Shown piece after piece: positions 47,851-56,830 of a stretch of DNA of 64,000 bases. A model generated the notes under the pieces. It searched no databases, was not told where the DNA came from, and saw only the letters and a program-made list of their open reading frames with translations. Origin of the DNA: Eumeta japonica. Lineage: Eukaryota; Arthropoda; Insecta; Lepidoptera; Psychidae. The position numbers and the translations under genes were made by a program. Location: the NCBI GenBank assembly GCA_005406025.1, contig BGZK01000011.1, forward strand, positions 620,001 through 684,000. The letters run 5' to 3'. Every line of letters begins with the position of its first letter. The first letter of the stretch is position 1.

Positions 47851-49039
47851 CATATAATTTGACACTTCTAAATATAAATATTCAAATGTGATATAATTTA
47901 TGTCTGTGTGTGAGACACTAGAGCTGCGTAGCGTTTGTAATTTTGTGAATGTTACCAATTGGCTATTGATGAATTAAAAAAAGTGAAATATCTCAGGTTG
48001 AGTTTGATTGCGTTGAATGACTTTATCTAACCAAATACTATAAGAAGCGTTTTTGGCGGCAAACTAAAAAAAATGTATAAATTCTTTTAAAATATGCCGT
48101 TTTCAAATAAAATCGGTAAGGGAATAATTACAACGACCATAAAGAAATTATTGACATCATCAATTTTCAACCTCAAACATAATACAATAAATTAAATTAA
48201 ATAATTATTGATCCCCTAATGCAAAATATTCTTTAAAAATGAAAAAAAAATAAGACGTACGGCTCCTTTACGCCCTTTAAGTTTTATAAATAGTAGGTAA
48301 TATTTTCACCCAAGCGGTGTCGTGTTGGGGTACGTACCGCTAAGACTTAATTAAGCCTTAGACTCAATCAGAATCTGATATTTTGATATTTACATACGAT
48401 ACCTAAGTGGCTTATTTGAATATAAAATTCATACTTTATCATTTTTAGTTGTGTTCTGTTATTACATTTATCACCTTAGTTGTCCCCCAACACGACGACG
48501 CTTGGATCAAATTATTGCCTACTAATTATATTGAACTTAATTGGTCAATTTGTATTTGTTTTTATTGTCGTTGTTTTTGTATTTGTACAATTTAGTATTT
48601 TTAATTTTCAAAGGTATTTCTTGTCTCGGGGGTTTTTCAATTTTAATTTTATTTTATTTCCTGCTTTTTTAACTTTATATATTATTAGTAGACACGCTAC
48701 GATCTGTATGTGAACTCACCAAATAAAGGTGTTTAATAATCTCCGTCACAGACTGGCTTTAGCATAATAGCAAAGGAGAAAATCAGGATTTTGAGACTTT
48801 TATTGTGATTAATGTTTCACTAATTTAAAATTAATATTATTTAAAAATACTTTAGTATTGAAAATACTTTGCAGGTCTGACTTGAGGCTACTATCGTAGT
48901 TATTAAAATGCATTAAAATTATCATCATATTCCACCCATGTTTTTTTTTTGTAATCTGCAGCTTACTACGCCATACATACCATAGTGTTATCATTACTAA
49001 ATAGTGATCATTCATTAACTTGATTTCTTTAAACCACCT
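47851..49039. other. intergenic, nothing recognised
   Basis: AT-rich, with T-rich stretches at 48530-48680 giving a spurious hydrophobic open frame. No gene. Confidence 0.5.
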
Positions 49040-49335
49040 TCCACATTCGTAGTCAATCCTCCGTACCGCAAACCACTATATCTTATTATATTCCGCGCCG
49101 AGATATTGAGGGTCCAAAATTGGATTCTACTTAGGTCAAGTCTGAGTACAGATTCAAAAGTAGAATCGCGATCGGAATCGAAAAAAAAAGTGAGACAAAT
49201 TGACATTAATCGAGATCAGAATCAAGCAAAGGATAGCAATAGGGATCATGACTGAAAGTTTCATTTGTCAATATGGAAGATAAAGGAATTCATTCTATGT
49301 CCACGGGAGGAGCCGCGGGCGGAAGCTAGTTTATC
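49040..49335 (-). repeat. quasi-periodic tract with CGCGGCTCCGCC-type end
   Basis: GATCGGAATCG-type words at 49140-49250, ending in CCACGGGAGGAGCCGCGGGC at 49300 and GAAGCTAGTTTA. Confidence 0.65.
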
Positions 49336-49810
49336 TGATTCTAAATTATTCGTTGAAAGCATTTCAATTAGCCCAAACAGAACACCTCTGCTGTAATTTG
49401 GTGAAGGAGTCGGGTATCCTTCAAATTTCATGCAATGCTACAACGTTAGTTGAAAATTACTATGTTTTAATATCATCCATGTTTGTCCTTTCCGTATACT
49501 CTATGAACAGGATTCATAATTACTATCTGTTACAATGCCTTATGTGATGATTCAAAAACATCATATTCCTTTCATATTCCGACCGACATTCGTACAATTA
49601 GATAATAATGCAATATCGTCGTTCTGCGATGGTCACCATAAGAAATCGATTACTAAAAAAAATTAAGTAGAACCGCGACCATAACGTCAAACTAGGTCTT
49701 TGTGTCACATAAAATAATGGATCGTCTCGAAACGTCAAGATGTGTCTCGTTAGTTAAAATATAATAAAATAATGACAGCTTGTAGTCATGCTCATCACAC
49801 GCCGACCGAA
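49336..49810. other. upstream region of gene E, related to the A/B upstream
   Basis: 49640-49730 aligns with 16588-16670 upstream of gene A (ATCGAT.ACT, AGAAC.GCG.CCATAACGTC, TTTGTGTCACATAAAATAAT). This ties E to the same family through its promoter although its protein is very different. No gene in between. Confidence 0.5.
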
Positions 49811-49875
49811 TATAAAAGCACAGAATTCGGTCAGAAAATCTGTAATTGGAAGCAGCTCAAGTATATCTCGTGGTC
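49811..49875 (+). promoter_or_regulatory. TATA box and leader of gene E
   Basis: TATAAAAG at 49811-49818, with TCAGA about 20 bp downstream as a possible initiator; the ATG follows at 49876. The spacing is shorter than in A and B. Confidence 0.55.
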
Positions 49876-52359
49876 ATGCAAAGTACGTATCTCCGCCTTG
49901 TCGCGTTCATCACCGTCGCGACGATGATGAACGCGACCGTCATCACCGTCATGTTCATCACCGTCAACACGACAGCATCAAAGGTATGTATAGGCAACTA
50001 GCTTTTATTTGAGATGAACGCGAAAATAACGAAAATAAACTTCTGTTAATTTTGCACTTGTTATAAAATAAACGTTAATAATAAGAACTGTGGGTTTTGT
50101 ACATTTGATGTAACAAAGAAGGTATGCATGTAAGTTTTGAATAAATTGAAATATAAAAGCAGTAACAAATTTTACACTTACCTTGTTATGTCAAATCAGT
50201 TAAAGATTGTACAACACTAGCTTTTATCCGCGTCTCCGCCTACGTGAATATGCAAGGACCTTTTTCATATTTTCCACCAACCAATCACGCTATCGACCAT
50301 GATCCGATTCTCGATTTCGATTCCGGTCCCGTATTCTTCCTTATCATCGATCCTTATCGTGCTGATAATAACTCAGTGTCCTTATCCCGGTTCCACTTTT
50401 GATGCAATTTGATGCGATTTAATTTTACTATGAAACGATCGAGCTCCTAATTTTTATGTCGATCCCGGTGCGATTCGAGTCCCTGACTTACGTTGATCTT
50501 AGTCCTTCCTCGAACGTTGCTGTTACTAACTAATCAGTTTAAAAAAGTGAAAGGTATATCTGTGATCAAACGAAAACTGAAAATTAGTGTTCACTGAAAC
50601 CTCGCCATATAACGTATTTCTATATCAAAAAAATTATAATCTAGGTCAGCCTAGTAACTCTTGAATTATAAGCGCACAAACAGTCAGACGTTTTATAATA
50701 TGGTAAGGAACTAACACAACAAAATTATTGAAATTACAAATCCTCGTGCGCGCGATCCTCATACGGGCTGTTATAGCTATTCCATGTGAACGTTGGTACA
50801 CCCCGGACGATTGGCCCGAATAACTACCACTTATAGTATCGTCGTGCTTAATATAATAGTAAATTTCGCATTTCCAAATTGAGTAATTTATAAGTCAGTA
50901 CTGATTATTACTTTGTAAGGACTGCAATTTCAAAAGTGGAATGGATTTATTTTTTTATTTTTTTTTCATGTATATTTTTCATTAGTGTACACGTTGCTAT
51001 TGAAATTTCCAGAATCATTTTTATTTTATCTTGCTCATTCATATGTTAACTCTTACAATATGTTTGATTATGATTTATTTATTCATTGGTATAATTCAGT
51101 TCGGTTTCAACCCCCATCGTCATTGTCGTATCATTTAATTCGGTATATAATTAACTAACATTTCAGTATTTATAATGTTGTCCAAAGCATATACGATATT
51201 AATGCAGAAATAAATACACATATATACTTGTAATTTTTGCCTTGAAATTCGTCCGCGTGAACTACAAAATAAGAATAATAATGTCGATAAATGTTAAAAT
51301 TCAATCAATACATATTACAATAGAACAAAATCTGTATATTACAATTCAGTAAGATAAAATATGGCTTAGCTTTTAAGTTGGACTTCAAGCTATCTAACTC
51401 TGAAAACTCTAATTCTTTCTGTAATTTTTGCGTGATGCCGTAACAAATATACAGACAAAAGTATTTTTTAAAGTATTGTTTAAGACTTAGACCACTATAG
51501 AAAATCGATCCCAATTATTTCTTTTAAAATATCTTTGCTATAGAATTTCGTCACAATTTTATAACAGAATAGATTGATTGTACACATGATCATGAAATGT
51601 ACAAATAGCGTTAAAAAAAGTATGGCATCCAATAACGTAATGCCAGTGCATATTTGAGGCCGTCCAACGCCATCTGTTAAATTCTGACAGAAATAGATAC
51701 GATTCTTAAGTAAAATAATGAATACTCTTTTTCATGCGACAAAGAATATTTTCGCTAGCTTTTCGCTAGCTTAACTAGCTCTTCGGCTATCTATACGTAG
51801 GTACGACATAACTACTATTTTCGTTTACTACGTACCAATATCCGAAAGGGAAATGTTGTAGTCAATTTATCAATATATTCCGAAAGCATGTTTTAAAAAT
51901 GACAGTTTTTTTTAAAATCATGGAAACTTCAATAGTATTTTGTATAGCCCGTGTGATGGGGCGTCAACTTGTCTACTCGAACATGACTGATACGTGTGAT
52001 AACCAAGTTCTAACTATATGACAATGAGATATAAATGTTTTGCTTTTATTCTATTTTAATCTATTGCCAAATAGATTTCATTACGCTTGCCGGTTTTTTG
52101 ACTCTTCTTATTATACCTGTGCAACTCTAATTACATGAAAATTTGAGTAAACTAGAAATTTTTCTATCAAAATATAATTTTTGAATGAAGAACCGTTAAT
52201 TGAATTAGGAGTTGAAGTCATGGATGTAAGTTATCATGTTGCCTGCAAAGCGTTGAAAATGAAATAAAATACAAGTTATTAACATTTTTGTTGCAGGATG
52301 TGGGCGCGATCCTTACGTTCAACAGAACAAGGACTTCAATCCTGGGATATATTGGTTAG
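49876..52359 (+). CDS. gene E: divergent family member, predicted 56 aa, two exons
   Basis: Exon 1 49876-49983 (36 codons) and exon 2 52297-52359 (DVGAILTFNRTRTSILGYIG, stop) join in phase 0 over GTATGT...TTGCAG; AATAAA follows at 52395. Exon 1 encodes a mostly hydrophobic, Thr/Val-rich stretch (MQSTYLRLVAFITVATMMNA...) that can act as a signal peptide. The intron still holds a likely remnant of the family's middle exon: 52185-52225 reads EEPLIELGVEVMD up to a good GTAAGT, resembling the end of exon 2 in D and F, but an in-frame TAA lies upstream and no phase-0 acceptor fits. Much of the exon is a near-perfect palindrome. If real, the mature peptide would be only about 30 residues. It may also be a decaying gene. 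Confidence 0.45.
50215..51900. other. intron of gene E: repeat insertion and a block related to 13.8-14.2 kb
   Basis: 50215-50250 carries TTTATCCGCGTCTCCGCC followed by a quasi-periodic tract to about 50500. 50805-51245 pairs with 13820-14160. The rest is featureless. Confidence 0.5.
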
Positions 52360-52564
52360 AAAGAGATCGATCCCGTAAATGTAAGATCTTTATTAATAAA
52401 CATTCGTGTCTTAGTAGATATTATGATATTTTATTTTATAATAAAATGTACATGAAATACACCAATATTTTAATGCGGTCATCGCATTTATCCAAATACA
52501 ATAAGCACGTTTAGAACTGCTAAGGTACAGATAAACATGCGTAGAAAGATAATTTGTATTTATG

Positions 52565-52745
52565 TGTACGTCTCTCTCTCCCTTCCATTATCCCGATCCT
52601 CTCTATTAGATATCCTATTCTTTCGCAAGAGGCCGGCGATGCACTGGTGACTCCTCTGGGTTTGCGAGTGCCCATGGACGGCGGTGACCATCTATTCTAT
52701 GATGGTTCGCCTGCTCGATTGCCCTTCGATTATACTACAAAAAAA
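52565..52745 (+). mobile_element. SINE 3' fragment
   Basis: Contains ATATCCTATTCTTTCGCAAG, CACTGGTGACTCCTCTGGG, GGTTTGCGAGTGCCCATGG-like sequence and CGCCTGCTCGATTGCCCTTC before an A-rich tail, matching the 3' half of the SINE at 43.9 kb. Confidence 0.75.
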
Positions 52746-53704
52746 ATAAAAAAAGCTATTGCATAGTATTTTTTAGCAACTTTTGCAATTATAATTATTT
52801 ATTTATTTTATTTATGCAATATTTTTTATCCTCTGTTTTTTTTTTCTTTGATATTAATTCAAGTTACACTTTTTGAGCGTGGTGACCGATAAGAAAACAA
52901 TTTTTTTTCTTTTATTAAATAAATGAAAAGTTAATATTGTTCAAAATATTTTTATTGTCTTACAATACATGTAGATTATTCAGGAATATTTATCATTGAA
53001 TATTATATATTGAATATATAATTTAATTAATGCACTTTGTTTATTCATATTTAAAACACTTTGTACACAAATTATACGAGTACAAATATTCATTGTTGTA
53101 CATAGATGATAAATACCTATACACCTATATACTTTCTCACAAACAGCTGATTACGTATTCGTCCGATTTCGGAGCAGCTCGTCTTGATTCGTGCAAGCTT
53201 CGTAGAGTCGTACCATGAAGCAAATACAAAGAGGAGGTGCCCTAACGCCGAAACTCTAAGCAGGCATGAGTCACCAGATTGCGGGGCGACGAGGGGGATT
53301 ACGCATACGCAGTAACGCCGATACAACCAATGCCACCTAGAGGCAAGTTGCTGAACTAAAGAGACAAGCGTGATATTTCAAAAAAGTCATTAAACGTTCT
53401 GCTATTCATCGATAGATGGCTAAAGTAAAAAGCATCACCGCTGTGCCGGTCGGAGTAGGGGTGTTAGGTTATTTTCGTTACGGAATTTCTGGATTTGGTC
53501 TCCACGCTCAAGGCCCACGATAGAAGCTATGCAATAGCTTAATATAACCCTCCATGGTGCCAGTACAAATACAGTGTATGTGCAAACATTAAGGCTTTGT
53601 GTAAGGTGGATAGTTGCCACTAGGAAAGGATTAGCTTACAATTCCTAGATTCAGACTATCAAGAGTTATTAGTTCAAGCGGTTGCATACACTTTTATTAA
53701 TGAA
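52746..53704. other. intergenic, nothing recognised
   Basis: GC-richer patch at 53230-53340 without identifiable content. No gene. Confidence 0.45.
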
Positions 53705-54299
53705 ACTAGCTTCCACTCGCAGCTACACCCATGTGAACATAAAAAAAGATAAATAGGTACCTACTAAGTTTTCTTTGGAGTAAATATTTTAAAGGAAGTT
53801 TATTTTTTGAGGGCATTTTGCAAAATTATTTTCGTTTTATTGGAAGAAAGCACTTCTTATTGTCTTTGGCAAACATATATAAAAAGTAATCTAAATACCA
53901 TTACGCATTCCACTTTACTTTCCTTCGTTTATCACAATAATAAACGGGCAGAAGCCACAAATGTACGAGCGTTAGTATATTCGTATAGTGTACAGTGAAT
54001 TTAATCATGTTATGTATTGTCTTTTTGGAAATATGTTCCGGGGCTGAAAATGTCATACTTCGTTCATGCCATAATGCCATATGCCATGCCATAATGCCAT
54101 GCCATAATATGCGCATAATGAGAGTACAATGGAGTCAGTTCTATCGTTCTTTCTGCGATGGCTATGGTGAATCTATCACTGAAAAACTAACAAGAACTGC
54201 GCTCGAATAATATCGAATGCAGCTTTTGTATTACATATAAAACAATAAATTCACTTCTACGGTGCACGTCATGCTCGTCATTCAGGAGTCGATATTGCA
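53705..54299 (+). other. upstream region of pseudogene C, paired with 16.13-16.7 kb
   Basis: Begins with CTAGCTTCCACTCGCAGCTA (repeat end) and follows the gene A upstream block in order: GAAAGCACTTCTTATTGTC, CAATAATAAAC, ACAAGAACTGCGCTCGAATA. 54064-54115 shows a local expansion of CATGCCATAATGC not present upstream of A or B. Confidence 0.65.
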
Positions 54300-54500
54300 T
54301 ATATACAAAGGGGGTGGGCACGCAAACTGCATCAGTGCAGGGACACAAGTGTAATTCACAATCATGAGTAAAGTTAGTCTTCTCCTTTTCGTCTTCATGC
54401 GACAAATTTTACGACACCCATTCCCGATGACTCGGCGATGGTTGCCTGCTCTATTGCAGCGCCTTCTGCAAAGTCGCCTAATGATAAGGAGAAACCAAAT
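54300..54500 (+). pseudogene. pseudogene C: A/B-type first exon, signal peptide deleted
   Basis: TATATA at 54300-54305 and TCAGT at 54332-54336 are retained and the ATG is at 54364 (MSKVSLLLFVF). A deletion of roughly 35 bp then removes the rest of the signal peptide and shifts the frame; the remaining tail is recognisable in another frame (IPDDSAMVA, AAPSAKSPNDKEKPN) up to the former donor at 54500, now GTGTGT. The following intron sequence matches gene B for about 120 bp and is then cut by a SINE fragment; exons 2 and 3 are not found. Confidence 0.75.
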
Positions 54501-54689
54501 GTGTGTATAGCGACTGCTTTATTTTTACAAGCTAAAACATAGCCACAATTTTGATAACAGCCCTTCAACAGAATTCCTCTCAAAAATGAACGTCAAAAGG
54601 ACGACTATGTATTTTGGTCTGATCTTTATTTCTAGATAGATGAACTATACGATAACATACGGCCGTTCTAATCACATCCAGATTCGATC

Positions 54690-54832
54690 CCCTTCATTTA
54701 ATATCCCGTTCTCTTCCAAGGAAACTCGGGAACAATGGACGGCCCATCTCCTCCAGAGTAGAATGGTCACCCGCCATGTGCGCAAACCATCAGGTTTGCC
54801 TGCTCGCTTGTCCCTGACTGTACTATAAGGAA
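54690..54832 (+). mobile_element. SINE 3' fragment next to F
   Basis: CGTTCTCTTCCAAGGAAACTC through TGCCTGCTCGCTTGTCCC, diverged from the 43.9 kb copy. It lies about 30 bp beyond the stop codon of F, as the full SINE does beyond D, so the insertion predates the D/F duplication. Confidence 0.65.
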
Positions 54833-54860
54833 ATAACTTTTCGTTCGACAAATAAAACGC

Positions 54861-55113
54861 TTAATGTAAATCATTACGATCGTTTGCAAAGAGGTCGAAT
54901 TCCTTGAGTACAGAAAAGGTTGATAGGCGAATATGAGAGATATGGAAAATTAATGAGAGATAAATGATATTTAGAATTAGATGTAATAAATAAAGCTCAC
55001 AATGTAAGTACAGCGTTATAATTTTCTGTGTTCGAACTTACACAGTCATCTTTAACTGTTTCCGCACTTCCCAATGGTATCGCCAGAAAAGCCTTTGCAA
55101 CGTCTTGAAGAAG
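54861..55113 (-). pseudogene. gene fragment F: exons 2 and 3 of a D-like gene
   Basis: Minus-strand exon 55113-55042 (LLQDVAKAFLAIPLG, then ETVKDDC) with TTTTCAG before it and GTAAGTTC after it, and last exon 54902-54861 (EFDLFANDRNDLH, stop), the same 42-nt length as in D. Exon 2 is 72 nt rather than 66 because the donor has moved six bases downstream. Both splice sites and both frames are open, so this part could still be spliced. No signal-peptide exon is found up to 56.0 kb; a promoter-like block lies at 55.95-56.0 kb but only a ten-codon frame follows it. Best read as a gene that has lost its first exon. Confidence 0.6.
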
Positions 55114-55240
55114 CTGAAAATAAATGTATTTTATTAAAATTATGTTACAATACAATGTGTCATCATAATAGGGGATATAAGTTAATCATAGAATATAAAC
55201 CTTAGTGTTATTGCCTTTCTGTTTCAATGAAAAAGCATAA

Positions 55241-55810
55241 AGCCGGGGCCTGGAGCCAAGCAAGCTGCGCGGTGACGCGGGGCGGGGCGGTTATCACTCC
55301 GCCCGGGATTAGTGTGGTGAAAAGATGTTTTTATCTAATATATGTCGACGAAAATGTTCGTTAGAAAGAAGTTTATTTTTTGTACGATTTATTATGGAGT
55401 AGAAAGGATCATCCTTTGAACAAATAAAGAAAATAAAAAGGTGAACTTTACGACATTATGAAGATTTAAGACAAAATTCTATGAATAAAGAAGACTGAGT
55501 ATATAAACATTTGACTTTTTTTTATGATGTTGATTTTTACTGTTCCATATGGCTGGTTTTGATAATACAGCTGAAAATAATGTTTCGCAACACATGACAA
55601 AAAAATTAACTTACTCTAAACACAACGCTAGATTGCAAACAGATTTATATTTGTCGCGCCGCGCTATCGCACGCATTTCGCTCTTAGTTCGCGCCCGCTT
55701 CGCTGCCGCCGTACTCCAGGGCGCGCTAATTGAGCCACATGCACTTGTCATGATCGCTGCCGCGCCGTCCCGCTGCAACTCCATAGATCGCTCACCTCCA
55801 GGCCGCGGCC
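55241..55810. mobile_element. Harbinger-like MITE, 570 bp, TAA target duplication
   Basis: Ends are 15-bp inverted repeats (AGCCGGGGCCTGGAG and the complement of CTCCAGGCCGCGGCC, 13 of 15 matching) flanked by TAA on both sides (55238-55240 and 55811-55813). The duplicate blocks at 24.85 and 30.60 kb show the uninterrupted site (GCATACGTGAC versus GCA-TAA...TAA-GTGAC here). A 3-bp TWA duplication is typical of PIF/Harbinger elements. The interior is GC-rich; its 90-codon open frame shows no transposase motif. Confidence 0.8.
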
Positions 55811-55813
55811 TAA

Positions 55814-56062
55814 GTGACTAATGGACAATGTTTCAAAATATAAACCTGCTAATTTTCGACGGTAATATTTAACGTGTTGAAAATGTAAAGAAAATCAATT
55901 TTTCATATTCGGATTAAGGTTTTTTAATACTATAAAATGGCTTCCGCTTCTAGCGCCTGCATCTACTGAGAAACAAATGACGTACTGTCACAAAGTATAA
56001 TCTCATTCATCACTTGTTTACATAACTAATATTTGGTCTGGGTGTTTGTTTTGTCAAGATTC
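55814..56062. repeat. duplicated promoter-like block
   Basis: Continuation of the block interrupted by the MITE; pairs with 24940-25080 and 30630-30830. Minus strand: GATTATACTTTGTG about 30 bp ahead of CTCAGTAG. Confidence 0.55.
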
Positions 56063-56094
56063 TGTAATAATAATTTGCAAAACAACGAGATCCC

Positions 56095-56830
56095 ACAAAT
56101 TTGATTGAGGCTCAAAAAACGAACCACGTCACTTGATGCAATGCCATGCTAACTAGATTCAAGGAAGTTTTGGTGTGGGACATAGTAACAGGTAATGAAA
56201 TATGGATTGATTACTACAACCTTAAAACAAAGCAGAAATCAAACGTATGGGTCTATCGGGATGAGCCGAAACCAACCAAAAAAGCGCGCAAGCGAAGTGT
56301 CTTTAACCGGACGATTGCTTCTTTTTTTAATAAAACTGGACTTGTGACTACTGTTGCTTTGAAGAATTGTGTCGTGACTAGTAATTGGTATACGTCTATT
56401 TGTAGTCCGGAAATTATTGACGAACTCCATAAAAATAATCGTAAACGTCGTATTATCTATCACCACGACAATGCCAGTTCTCATATGATCAAACAGACAA
56501 TAATTTTTTGAAAGAGTAAAACGTAGAACTTATAAGCAAACCTGCGTACAGTCCTGACCTGGTATCTTACGATTGATTTTTTTTTTTGTTTGCAAAAATC
56601 AGAACAAAATACACAGTCAACGATTTTCATCACCAGAAGAGACTGTCGAAGAGCATGAAAAATATGTTTCCGAGCTCACCAGGGAGAAGTGGCATTAATC
56701 TTTCCAAAATTGGTATATTCCTATGAAAAAGTGCATGTATGCCAACGGAGAACATTTTGAGAAACAATAAGTTCTTTTTTGATAATTTGTAGTGATTTTT
56801 GTGCGTTCATTCTAGAAAGTTTCGGTGCGC
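56095..56830 (+). mobile_element. dead mariner transposase, C-terminal two thirds
   Basis: The frame 56146-56511 begins MLTRFKEVLVWDIVTGNEIW and contains KPTKKARKRS and HHDNASSH. This is the catalytic part of a mariner (IS630-Tc1-mariner) transposase. The first catalytic Asp (normally TGDE) is Asn here; the second (HHD) is at 56467. After a frameshift, PAYSPDL and a Tyr-Asp at 56571 mark the third, with the spacing of mariner D34D if one lost base is allowed for. Stops follow, and the end reads GEHFEKQ-like around 56740. The N-terminal DNA-binding part and clear terminal repeats are missing. Confidence 0.85.

Noticed and set aside
47473..47958. 161-codon minus-strand frame
   Set aside because: Falls on the quasi-periodic GATTCCGATC tract, whose biased composition lacks stops on several frames.
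49788..50012. His/Asp/Arg-rich 74-codon frame (RRDDDERDRHHRHVHHRQ)
   Set aside because: Other-frame reading of the palindromic, ATCACCGTC-repeated exon 1 of gene E.
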